NCBI GenBank assembly: GCA_025677825.1
Contig: JAIXMO010000013.1
Coordinates: 124,001 to 188,000 of the forward strand
From: Helicostylum pulchrum
Taxonomy: Eukaryota; Mucoromycota; Mucoromycetes; Mucorales; Mucoraceae
Length of the DNA stretch: 64,000 bases
Direction of reading: 5' to 3'
Positions 44,857 to 57,100 of this stretch are shown here, one piece after another. The notes below the pieces were generated by a model. That model was not told where the DNA came from. It searched no databases and saw nothing but the letters and a program-made list of their open reading frames with translations. The position numbers and the translations under genes were made by a program. Every line of letters begins with the position of its first letter. The first letter of the stretch is position 1.

Positions 44857-45698
44857 TTATGCAGCACTTTTTTTATTCTTTATTCTTTTACTTTTACAAG
44901 AATTTAATAATTTATTCCATCTTTTAGAAAGAGAGCGAAAAAACGTATGATTTGATTGATTTTGTTGATTTAATAAATCGGAATCAGACCTTCTTCTATG
45001 TAAAGTATTACCAGCAGTAGTAGTTTGTGAAGCAGCCGTAAGTTTTAATAAAGGTAACGACAACCTTTTTAAGGTGTTTCTATTACGGGTATGTTGATCA
45101 GATCCTGCATATGCTTCTGCTGGTAGGGGCTCTACAGGTGAGTACTTTAATGGTTTTGGAGGATATTGAGTAATTATAGGTGCTTGTATCATATTATCAG
45201 TGTACTGATTATTTATATTATTAGGAGATATGCTTATAGTGGTATTGATGGCTATTTTCGATAATGGCGGTTCCTCGATTATTTCTTTTACATGTCTATT
45301 ATGAAATTTCTTCTTTTTTTTAAGGGTCCACGAATTAAATATCGTTTCTGCACGAGGTTGCTCTATTTGTTGTGTATTATCGTGAAACCTATTTAATGAG
45401 GATGATCTGCGTATACTACTATCATTGTCTTTTATCTTTGGTATACTCTGAATCGATGACGCGAAGCTATGAATTGAACCCTTTTCACTCTTTTAGCATA
45501 GTTATACTTTTTTTATATTGACTAACTAATATTTACCTGCTGCTGTTCCTCTATTGATATCACATCTGAATTTAGCTGTGACCTTCGTTTATCAAATTGT
45601 TCGATCAAGTCTACTGAAAATGAATTATCTGTAAAAGATAGTCCACTTGGCATTGGCAACCATTCCTTAATGTGCTTTGAAGCATGAGAAGAACTCAT
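44857..45698 (-). CDS. Unknown protein, paralogue of the gene at 10.1-10.7 kb
   Basis: Exon 1, 45698-45537 (54 codons, MSSSHASKHIKEWLPMPSG); intron of 47 nt; exon 2, 45489-44857, in phase 0; 264 residues in all. Motifs DNSFSVDLIEQFDKRRS near the N-terminus and QYPPKPLKYSPVEPLP in the middle match the 10-kb gene in order and spacing relative to the single intron. The C-terminus is basic (RRRSDSDLLNQQ, FFRSLSKRWNKLL, KSKRIKNKKSAA), resembling a nuclear signal or membrane-binding tail. Not recognised. Confidence 0.75.
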
Positions 45699-45843
45699 TT
45701 AGTTCTTTGTGTGTGTGTGTATATTATGTATAGCGCCCTATTCAAACAAGAGAGAGATATATATATGTATGTTAAAAAAAGAAAGAAAGAGTGAAAATGA
45801 AAAAGAGGGAAAAAACCAGTTTAACACAGAAAAAAAAGAAAAA

Positions 45844-45855
45844 GGGGGGGGGGGG
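45844..45855 (+). repeat. Poly-G tract (12 G)
   Basis: Twelve G in a purine-rich leader upstream of the 45-kb paralogue; third such homopolymer in the window. Confidence 0.85.
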
Positions 45856-45911
45856 ACAAAGTATATACTCTGGTTTAGGTGCGTTTACACGTGCATGTTA
45901 TTTATTAAATT

Positions 45912-46773
<862 letters not shown>

Positions 46774-46935
46774 TATATATTACTGTAACTTTTTTTTGAG
46801 ATGAAAGGGGGGAAAACTCAAACTGGGTAAATTTTTTCCTTTATATATCTACTTGTATTTAAGGTTCCGAAATCTATTTTTCTGAGTTGACCCCAGCTCA
46901 CTTTCTCTCTCTTTTCTCTTGATTCTTATTTTATT

Positions 46936-47758
46936 ATGACTATGCCAAAGAAGGCCTTTATATTGTATTGCCCATGTCAACCCGACCAACTCATTCCTAA
47001 TGTCGACCTTGTTACACTAAAAGGTTGTTCTGGTCAAATAATTCTAGAGGAACAAGGTAAGTTTACTACTCCATAAAAAAGTCCTCGTAGTTTTAAAGCT
47101 AAATCAGCTCTCTACTATTTAGAAGATACAACCATTTTACAATTATTAGGTTTATATCAACAGAATCTTCAGATGAAGTCAAACTTTAATCAAAGGTAGT
47201 CGCGCGCACATACACACAGAAAAAAAAATTACTGAACCCCGCAAATAACCACACCTTTTTGTTAGATTTCATAACTTGTCATTGGCTGTTATCTCGGATC
47301 ATAAAAGTACAACGGACATTACACAAGACCTCGGATGTTTTCACCAGAACATTACCTCAATTGAACAAATCACCAAAGTATTATACAGCGATTATAACGT
47401 TGTACTAGTAGATTTTACAGGCATTGATAATCCTTGGAAATGGATCAACGAATTATTGAATAACCAAGATAAAGATATTATTCAATGTGTTGTCTCACCT
47501 TACACACCAACAAACCCACCTACCTCCTTTTTACCGCGTCAAAGTTACTTGATGAAAAACGGTTCACAAGTGGCCGTGGACTCAAACACGGAACTGATGT
47601 ACTCTTACCTCCACGCAGGGTCTGCCAGAACCGACCTTACCTCTGCTTATAATTTACAAGATATTGAACAAAACGGAGCAAATTGTAAAATACTCGCTTG
47701 GCACTTTTTAGCAGAAATTGGAAATAAATTAGGATTTGTACCAAAGTATGGAGCATAA
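46936..47758 (+). CDS. Unknown protein, 228 aa
   Basis: Three exons, 46936-47056, 47123-47195 and 47266-47758, joining in frame to 228 residues that begin MTMPKKAFILYCPCQPDQL. Alternating hydrophobic and polar stretches (SLAVISDHKS, NVVLVDFTGIDNPWKWINEL, ILAWHFLAEIGNKLGF) suggest a compact alpha/beta fold. No signal peptide. I do not recognise the family. It shares a 162-bp divergent promoter with IDI1 and is followed after 49 bp by another unknown gene on the same strand. Confidence 0.75.
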
Positions 47759-47807
47759 AAAATAAAAAACTAAAACAAATAAATTTTACCCCTTTTCCAA
47801 AAAAGAA

Positions 47808-48995
47808 ATGTTGTTAAATAAAGAAAACTTGATTCTGTTAACAAACGAAGCACAACAAGAAAAAGTAAAACTAGATAGAATACTATTGTACATTCGTGAT
47901 CAAAAGGCATACTGTTCATACTACAAGTCTCCCAATCACAGTATAACGTCAAGTACAATTAGTGCTGCATCCGCTTCTGTCAGTTATAAACACCCAACTG
48001 TCAAGACGAATTCATCTACTGTAGATGATTACAATGCATTACCTCAGAAAAATGGATTTCACTTATTACAGGCAAGGCATTATAAATATATTTTTTTACA
48101 AAAAGGGTATGTTAGTAACCTTTTAAAGTTAGAAGTTTTCATCTCCAAACCTTGAAATGAACCGAATTACTGTACGCATAGTTTTTACAGCTAACCTGCA
48201 AAAATTTTAGAGGTTGACTTTTTCTTTTTTTTTCTATAGATAAAACAGAATCGTCCAAAATTGGGTTTATTCAACAAGGGAAAATCGTCTGCACAAGCCA
48301 CTAAAACAGGTATAATTACTTTTCCTCAGACACAAATAAAAGTAATTTCTAATGCATGCCGATGAACAGTACCTGATTTAGTCTTTTCAGAAGCAAAATT
48401 TCTTAAAAAGCGTAAACAAGATTCCCATGACACTTTAAAAAAGAAGAAGAAATCTAAATTCTTCAAGCAACAACAAAAATCAGATACTCTCTCACCTGTC
48501 AACTCACCGCACCGATCGTCACATAAACAAATCAATTCACAAGTGTCTTCCAATCAAACCATAAAGCGTATCTTGAAAGAATGCCAAGACGCACCTCAAC
48601 TTATACTTCAGCGTAACTCGTTGGACTATTATTATGAAAGTGACGAACGTAATGACCAAGTACCTACTTACGCCCCAGTGAAAACACCCACTAAACGTAC
48701 CGTACACGACCCAATTACCATTAGCGAAAGCAACAAACCCAGTTCTCACGAACCTAGTTCTCACAACACCGATGTATTATCCGCCACCACCAAGAAAGAC
48801 TCGGACAGCCCTGCAGATTTAGAAGACGCGCTTAATTTATTTTACAAGAGTCATGATATTATTCCTCCCCATCAAGGTACTTCTTCTTTTGTAGCAGAAG
48901 ACTGGCAAATCGAATCACTTAGTTCAGACCCCAAAGAAGAATACGGTAATGATATTTTAAACTTTTGGGAATATCAATATAAAAGAACATTATAA
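47808..48995 (+). CDS. Unknown basic/disordered protein
   Basis: Three exons. Exon 1 starts MLLNKENLILLTNEAQQEK at 47808 and reaches CAG at 48071. The next coding block begins IKQNRPKLGLF at 48240, and the last starts VPDLVFSEAKFLKKRKQ at about 48372. The best junction after exon 1 is CAG|GCAAGG, a GC-AG intron; a GTTAGT donor further on is an in-frame alternative. The product has a Lys-rich patch (KKKKKSKFFKQQQK, likely nuclear signal), Ser/Thr/Pro-rich linker, and a C-terminal acidic segment ending EYQYKRTL. Not recognised. Confidence 0.7.
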
Positions 48996-49059
48996 TAATA
49001 ATAAAAACACCCATTTTCTCGCAAACAACATTTTTTTTTTTCTTAATTTTTTTTTAATT

Positions 49060-50947
49060 TTAATTATTTAAATTAACTACGGCCGTACTACTATAACTTG
49101 GAGTATACTTTCGAATAATTTTTCTTAAAGCATTAGGTAACGTCTTCCACGAAAACACCTTGACATCCTTTTCAATATTTCTCGGCTTTGGATGCGGAAA
49201 GCTCATAATCAGCTTAAAGAAATCCGCGCACTCGGGTTTACATTTACTGACCGTCAGCGGTCTAAACCCCTCCAAATTCCTTCTAATCCTATTCTTCTCC
49301 TCCACCGTAAACTGTACCCCGATCAGTCCCTCCAATAAATAAATACAGTCTACCGACGTAATAAAGTAATCGTTACGCTCCTGCCAGTAGATACACGACA
49401 CCACCAACGGGCTTGATTTTTTTTTTGCACCTGCATCCTTTTGAGCTGCCAAGTTTTCTCGAATCCTTTGTTGCTGATATACTTCTTGTTCAATGGGTTT
49501 AAACCCACACTCTACTTCACTGATCGTTTCATCCTCACTACTGTTCTTCACTGCGTCGTCGTCGTCCCCACCTTGTCGCTTCCAAAACTCAACAAGTCTT
49601 CTCCCGTTTGTCCATTCTTCTTGCGTCCACGTGTACGTCATTTCCATTAAATCACCTGTGATTTTTAAATTGGCTTTACTTAGTACGCCTGCAAAGGGAT
49701 GTCCGTTGGTACTGACCATATGCTGCTGCTGTTGGTGCTGGTGCTGCTGACGCTGCTGTGAATTTACCATTGCTTGACGCTGCTGATGCTGTTGATGTAA
49801 CGGAACATAATTAGCGTACATGGGGTTTGTACTAGACATATTGTAATTGGCACCATAACCCTGATACGAGTTGTAATTAGCAGGAGGAGGAGGAGGGTAG
49901 TTTGGACTTGGTTGAATATTTACATGATAGTCGTTGAAACCGTAGTAGACTCCTGCTGAGGATGTAGGTGGTGGCGGTTGATAAGTAGTAGTAGGTTGGG
50001 TAGACGTGATTTGACTTAATATGGATGTTGGATTGGAGGAAGGTTGTGGAGCTAATAGGGGCTGAGAACGAGGTGTGGATTTTCCGGGAGAGTCATCAAA
50101 TGGAGCCAGTAACTGGTTGAATAGTTGGTCGTCTTCTAATGTTGTTGTGGATGTATTGACACGTTTTGAACATGCAAATTCGTTTAGTGTACTATCCTCT
50201 TCTGCACTTCTTTTCTTACTGTTCTGTTGATGATGTTCTTGTTTTACTATTTAGTAAAAATAAAATATTTTAGAAACTACCCTTCCCTGCAAAAAAAAAA
50301 CATGTGAGTTTATTATTACCTTCGGCTGCACCTTTTTTGTATGTAAATACACCAAAATTCCAATGATCAGTTGCAGTATCAGTATTATTAGAATCATACA
50401 CACAAATAGAAAGTGGGACTTGTTGATTGACATGATGATTGCTTTCGACTTGCGTATCCGAGAACCTGGGAACATGAGCAACCAGCGTAATCCAAATTAA
50501 ATTAGCGTTGGTGGTACTGCTGATAGGAGAAGCTGTAGGTGCTCGTTGTTGTTGTTGGTTGGTCTCAACTACCAACTGACCAAACACTAATTTCATTGGC
50601 TTGATTTCTTCATTGGTTTCCGAAACCACTTGCTCCAAAACTACGGAGAGTGTAGATTGATCTGTACCCATATGCGGATCCCATTGAATTACTCGTGGTC
50701 TGGTCGTGTCTTGACTTGACGGTATGTTGGAGGTCAAGTATTTATTAGCTGATTTCAAATATCCTACATATTTTGAAAAAAAAAAGGTTAAAATAAAAAG
50801 ATCTATACAGAAAAAAAGCTTATTTATTTTAGGTTGGTTCATATAGAAACCAATAAAATTCTTCTTCTTTTGTTCTGTTGATTTTTTACCCTGATTGATG
50901 GTAGAATCTAACGTAAGATTGCTGTTATGTGTGGTTGTTTCCATCAT
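49060..50947 (-). CDS. Medusa (MedA)-type transcriptional regulator (DUF7082)
   Basis: Start MMETTTHNSNLTLDSTINQG at 50947. The N-terminal exon is followed by a beta-rich block (VIQWDPHMGTDQSTLSVV, LKPMKLVFGQ-like), then a Pro/Ser/Gln-rich linker with several PPP and QQQ runs. The conserved C-terminal domain (49060-49680) reads MEMTYTWTQEEWTNGRRLV, VVSCIYWQERNDYFITSVD, NRIRRNLEGFRPLTVSKCK and KPRNIEKDVKVFSWKTLP. That block matches the domain of Aspergillus MedA and Neurospora acon-3, regulators of conidiation and adhesion. Function here is inferred. The HSF-type factor lies upstream on the same strand. Confidence 0.85.
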
Positions 50948-51682
50948 ACAACAAGGTGAAAAAGAAGAAGGGTTTTTTTTTACTGAAGGAGAAAGAAAGA
51001 GAAGGGAAGGTTCTTTTTTTTTTTCATTTTTTCCATTGATTTGAACTAGAATAATGAAACAATATGGTATTATTCTACGAGCAAACAAGCTTTAATTCTA
51101 TTTACAACGCGCACTTTTTTTTTTCTTTTTCTTTTTTAGTTGTTTGTTAAAAACCAAAATGGAATAAAATCGGAAAATTTAAGATGGTCGGAACATTTGC
51201 ATACACACTCCTAAAAAAAAATTCATGCTGACAGAACTTGCGACAATCTCTCCTGCGTCTCCTTTTTTCTTCACACTTTAACGCACAAACATGCTCCTAA
51301 AAATGCATGTGGCACTGCTACACTAAAAAAATATGGGTTTTATGACAAAAACTAGTTTTTTTTTTTACTTTTTTGTTTATTTATTATTATAGTATTTTCT
51401 GTAGTAGATTTGTTTATATATTGTATTATGTATGTCGTTGTTGATTAATAATGCGGTTGAAAGAGAAATTATTGTCTAATGGGGAGTTTACATATAAAAA
51501 AAAAAAAAATCGATATTTTAAAAACGGTATAGAAGAAGAAGAAAGCAAAAAAAAAAAAGAGGGCATATATATAAAGTATAGCATATATAATAAAAAACAA
51601 AAAATGCTACATATAAAAAAAAAAAGTTAGTTTACATTCATATACTATTCGCTATTCGCTCGTTTATGCTTTTACCGATTTT
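50948..51682. other. Intergenic between two transcription factor genes
   Basis: AT-rich upstream region of the Medusa-type gene and 3' flank of the HSF-type gene, with long A and T runs. No gene supported. Confidence 0.4.
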
Positions 51683-53734
51683 TCAAGAGTCAGTTGTAGT
51701 GGAGATTACAGCAGACAATAATCCGGAAATTTGGGTATTATGGTGAAAAGCAGGTGGTGTTGGTATCCATTTTTCAGGTACAACGGAACTACAAGGTGAA
51801 GATAGTTTCAAATCATCGTCATTGCTGTTGTTGAATAAGAACTCGTAGCCGCCGCCGCCTTGTACTACTCTATTATTTAAAGGCGATTGTTGCACAAACG
51901 TATCTTGAGGGTATATAGGAGTAGATGGTGCTGTAGAATGATGTTGTAATATATTATTATTCGTAGTAGTATTAGTGTTATTAGTGTTATTGTTATATTC
52001 TGGATTAGAAAAATAAGTATTCGTAGTAGTAGTATCGGCGCTGTTGGTATCGATAAATGGAACTGGTCTACTTATTCTCATTTGTTGTTGCTGATGTTGA
52101 TGACCGTGATTATTACGAAGCATGTTTTCAAGGAATTCAATTCTTGACCTTTGAACGTCAATTAGGTTAAAGGCTTTATTCACTTCACCAGTTAATATTT
52201 TATACATTCTTAAATAACCTCTTCGCAATTGAACGATTTGCGACCGGAGTTGTTCTTCGTCCTGCGTCATTGTTTGCTGCATCATTAATAAATCATGCGG
52301 ATCGTGATTCATCTCGTTAACATCTACCTCTGATCCATCCGCCGTAATAGGTAAAGGACTTATTTGATGGTTCATACTATTAGAAGGAAAATTACAGTAT
52401 TGTGGAGAAGAAGAAGAAGAGTGTTGTTGTTGTTGTTGTTGTTGTTGCTGTTGAGTTACTTGTAAATAAGCTGCTGCTGCTGCTGATGCTGCTGGGTCAT
52501 TATTATTTTGATCTATTAGTTCTTGAGGACTTTCAAAAATCAAATGCAATTGACGCGGCTTATACTCCGTTATATTATTACCAGTTTGGTGTTGATGATG
52601 TTGTTGTTGCAATTGTTGTTGTTGTTGTTGTTGTTGTTGATGCAGGGTGACAGAAGAGGAGGTGGAGGAGGCAGACCTACGTCTTTCATCAAGACTACTA
52701 CTATTTGTATCTTCATCTTCTATTATATTATTATCCGATTCATCATCCCCTGAGTCAACATTTAAAATCGTTTCTGGATCTTCTTCTTCAGTCTTTGGTC
52801 TTTTTCGACGTGAATAACGTGGTGTCTTTCTACGTATCAAATGAAATAAATCACGTCTTCCAGGTCGAAAATGAGTATGATGCCAACGACAAGTTTCCTT
52901 GTCTTTACTATCTTTTGATTTACGAGCATCCGTATCTCTTTGAAATCCATAAATCTAAATAAGTTGCACAAAAGAACGTCAGTATCATCTTGGATTAAAA
53001 TATGCAAAAAATAACAAAACAAAAAAAAACTTACATTTAATTGCCTAACAAATGAAGCAAATTTACAATGTTTAAACAATCTTGGTAATACAATTTCTGT
53101 AAATTCTGTTACAAAAATATATATATTATATATATATTAGGAGTGTACTATAATATGTATTGTTTTTTTTTTTACTAACTTGGTATACAATCTATAATAA
53201 ACATGTCTATGCCATTGTGTCTACACCAACGTGCGTATTTATGTCCATCATCAGGTGCTTGCAAGCACCTATATTAAAGGAGTTAATATGTGTGTTGTAA
53301 AATACATATATACATGTCTTTTGTAGTAAATGGTAGGAGTTGTTGTGTTTAGGGGTGTTAAAAGGGTTAAATAAATATTTTAAGTAGGAGCTATAATAAA
53401 AAAGAGGAGGGAAAAAAAAAAAGGGAAAAAAAAAAGGAAGAAAAAAAAATATACCACTTACTGATAGAGTTTAGATACAAAGCCAGCAATTCCACGTTCT
53501 GGTTGATTCAATTCTTCATTTGTGTTACTATTACAGTCCATCATATCAGAAGGGGATAAAATATTACTATGTGTACTCCATTGTTGGGATCTATTAAACA
53601 TATCATCTGTAGGGGAAGTTAAAATATGAAGTGTATCGGGCCTTTGAAACTGATTATTATAAGCGAATGACTGCTGTTGTTGGTGATGATGATGCTGTTG
53701 TTGCTGCTGCTGCTGTTGTTGCTGCTGCTGCTGC

Positions 53735-53804
<70 letters not shown>

Positions 53805-53886
53805 GCTGCTGCTGCTGGTGATGAAATGGCATAAGGTTCGTATCTACTGTTGTAGTAGTATTATTAGAGTTATAATGATAATCCAT
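51683..53886 (-). CDS. HSF-type transcription factor, Q-rich
   Basis: Four exons. Exon 1 (53886 to about 53460) encodes MDYHYNSNNTTTTVDTN, a His/Gln region with 32 consecutive Gln (53695-53790), and the start of the DNA-binding domain, GIAGFVSKLYQ. Exons 2 and 3 give LQAPDDGHKYARWCRHNGID and PRLFKHCKFASFVRQLN. Exon 4 begins IYGFQRDTDARKSKD, then WHHTHFRPGRRDLFHLI. FVRQLNIYGF is the HSF-family recognition-helix signature. A later helix (LRSQIVQLRRGYLRMY, VQRSRIEFLENML) is the trimerisation-like coiled coil. Further Gln, Asn and Thr runs follow. The stress-response role is inferred; it could equally be an Sfl1/Prr1/Skn7-like relative. Confidence 0.9.
53695..53790 (-). repeat. CAG/CAA repeat encoding 32 Gln
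   Basis: Uninterrupted Gln codons, mixed CAG and CAA in the first half and pure CAA in the other, flanked by His runs. Likely length-variable. Confidence 0.9.
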
Positions 53887-54144
53887 TTTTTAATACAACG
53901 ATAATACAATAATATATTATATATAAATGTATAACGGTAAAATAAAAAATATAAAATAAGACACTAGTGTAATATATATATAAAAAAAGAAGAAGAAAAT
54001 AAAAAAAATTAGGTTTTTTCAAAAAAGTTTTCAATTCTTTTTAAGCTTTTTTTTACGCGATAAAATTTCAACTTTCTCCTTTTTGCGTCACCGTTTTTTA
54101 TTTTTATTTTTTGTATTCTTGTGCACAAAATATGTGCGTTTTTA

Positions 54145-57100
54145 TTATAAGGAAATGCCCATTTCGTCCATAACTCTTCTATAGGTTTTTCCATGATATT
54201 TATCATTCACCAAATTGTACCCTTTTCTTGATTTATACTTGATCCACAAAGAAGTAATAAAATCCGAAAGCTGACCAAACACGTACTTTTCACCTAATAA
54301 ACTAGTAGCCAAGTTCACGACCGCTATAAACAATATAAGGAATCTGAAGCTGGTAGGCAACACATATAATTCCAACAGATTCAGAATAAATTGAGGCGGT
54401 ATCAAAACAAACCAAGTAGTAAACCCAATTAAGACACAAAGTGTCATTACAAGTCTTGAATTAGTCCATAACGGTTTACGATAAGGTGGGCCTACGCTAA
54501 AGACAACCGCAATCAGTATATACTGGTAACTAGAAACTAGAAACAGTACGGTATTTTCAAAACACATGATATTTTCACCGTCAGGGTCAAATTCTGGCGG
54601 TTGGTACCTGTTATTTGTATAATAAACAAAGAGATCGGCATGAGAAGTTTAATAATCACTAAACAAACATTAATATTACCATGATTGTTGATGTACTGCC
54701 CAATAAGAGATTAATTGAAAGCTAGAATTGATTACAATTTGTCCAATAAGAGAAGTTAAAACCTTTTTAGAAACTAGACTAGCTGTAGGTCTTTTTCTGT
54801 ACAAATGTGGCCAGGCCTCAGTGTATCCCACTATAAAAATTATGTGTATGTATAAACAAAATGTTTCACTATAACAGAAAATAAACAATACTTACTATAT
54901 ACGGCAATAGGTAAAATCAGAAACAAATCAATGTATAAAAACTGAAAATCCCCCAAGTTACTACCGAATGCATATAAAAGCGTGACAGAGGTAAATTGAA
55001 TTAGACTGTAAAGCGCCATATATTTAAAGCAACTAAAACTTGTCACTAACGCAGCTCTACCCTCCCTAAAAAAAAATATATATATATATTAAAAAAAAAA
55101 GCTCGGACTCTCTTGTCGTAAAACTTACTTTATAACATCGATTACACATTCAATATCCATTGTATTACTAGTAAATGGAGCAGCCACGGAAGCTTCAGCT
55201 TCAGATAACGATATACCGATATCACCCGCTTTCAATGCTCCACAATCATTTGCACCATCTCCACAAAACCCAACGCAATAGCCAATATTTTGAAGTTCGA
55301 CCACGAGCTCTTGTTTTTCATCTGGTGACATTCTCGCGTAAATCGCTCCTTTTACAAGCATGCGCTGAAGTGACTCAAGAGGTGCATGATCCACCATCCA
55401 GCGAAACGCTTCTCCTGTAATCGCAAGATAATACTCTTCAAGACCGTAAGGCACATTGTTATCATTATTATAACGGGGCTAAATTTTAAGGTCAATGAAA
55501 GAGTAAGAAGCCATGTATTTTTTTTTAAAGTTTTTCCTTACTTGTAATGTATCAGTGGATAGTTTATCTCCTTCATGCACAACACTCTCCCAGCATAACT
55601 CAGAATCAGGTTCTGTAGAGGACCCTTTAAGAAATCTTGGTATGTAAATTTCTGCTGGTTGATCGATTAACCCACATTCCCTGGCTACACTAACTGCTGT
55701 CAGTACATTATCACCTAATAATAAAACGTTAATCATTGAAATGGGCATTTTAAACGATAGTAATACGAACCAGTGCACATGATTTGTCTAATGTTTGCAT
55801 TACGTAAAGTAGTAATGGCCGGTATCGTACGTGGTTTCAGTTTATTTTCGAAAACGATAAATCCTAAAAATGTTAATCTTGTTTCCACTTCGTTTCTTTA
55901 TTACAGTGATTAAAAAATTAGTTTATACAGAACAAACATATATTATCTGCTACTTGTATATACCTCTTGAGTTTATGGAGTTTATGCCATTTTACTCCTT
56001 CTAATTGTCTAGAAGCACATGCAATAACACGATATCCTCGATGTGTATACTTGTATAATCTTTCTTGATAATCCTCGGGCACTAAAGCAATTATGCATGT
56101 TAATAACTTAATAATATGACTCGTGGAATTTTTTTTTGTCCTTACTTGAGTCAGCTGTACAAATATCCTTCATCACTTCAGGAGCTCCTTTTACATAGAC
56201 TTCCATAGTAGGACTAGCCAATTTTCTAACAATGACACTCATTCTTCGTAACGCAGATACAAATTCAAATGTATGTATAATACCAAATTCGATAGGCGGT
56301 GGCGTTGCATCCTTTGATAGTGATAATCATAATTAGTTGTTAGTGTAATTACCGTATGCGTTAGAGCGGATTATTTCAACCAAAAAAAAAAAAAAATTAC
56401 CATTTGTTGTTGCAGATTGATGTCCTGTCGAATTCCAGGTGGTCTTACCACAGTGGGCATGATACCAACTTTTGCACTCTTTTTAGCTTGTAATGCAGCT
56501 AATTCGCTTCTTGGTTTTAAGCCCATCGATGATGCACCTCCACTTTCTTCCAACTCCCAACGAGTGAATTCAAACATCTTGAGATCCAGCGGATCGCCTA
56601 ATAATTCCCCACTCACAATCTTGAGCGAATGACAAGTGGTCATGGTACGTAAGATTCTAGCCTGCGTCGAAGATTCCATTGCATCATCTACTGTCGCATC
56701 CACATGAGCAACCGACTTGCACTCTTTATCAAACAATTTCCTGCCGTCTGGCATCGTCATGATAGCACGAATACCATGTATATCCAATCCATCTTCAGTC
56801 AACGTGCCTGTTTTGTCAAAGCACATGCAATCTATTTTACCACCGATATTAACTCGTGGTGGTGAAATACAAAATATACCTAGCTTTTTTAATCGACTGA
56901 TAGCAAAGCTTGTACCAATTGACAGTGTTGCGGGCAATGCAGGTGGGACAACGATAGTAATCAAATCAAGGGCTCGAAGTATCATGGTCGTGCTATCAAT
57001 TCCAAGTCGAATAAAGTTTACAGAAGAAATTAAGAAACCAACGAATGCTTGAATAATTACAATATGTACATTAATTAGCATTTTGTTAAAATTAAATAAA

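Noticed and set aside
53631..53904. Plus-strand poly-Leu and poly-Val frames
   Set aside because: Reverse reading of the Gln/His repeat of the HSF-type gene.
55175..55420. Plus-strand frames opposite the P5B ATPase (also 56417-57567)
   Set aside because: They lie antisense to well-conserved ATPase exons and have no family features.
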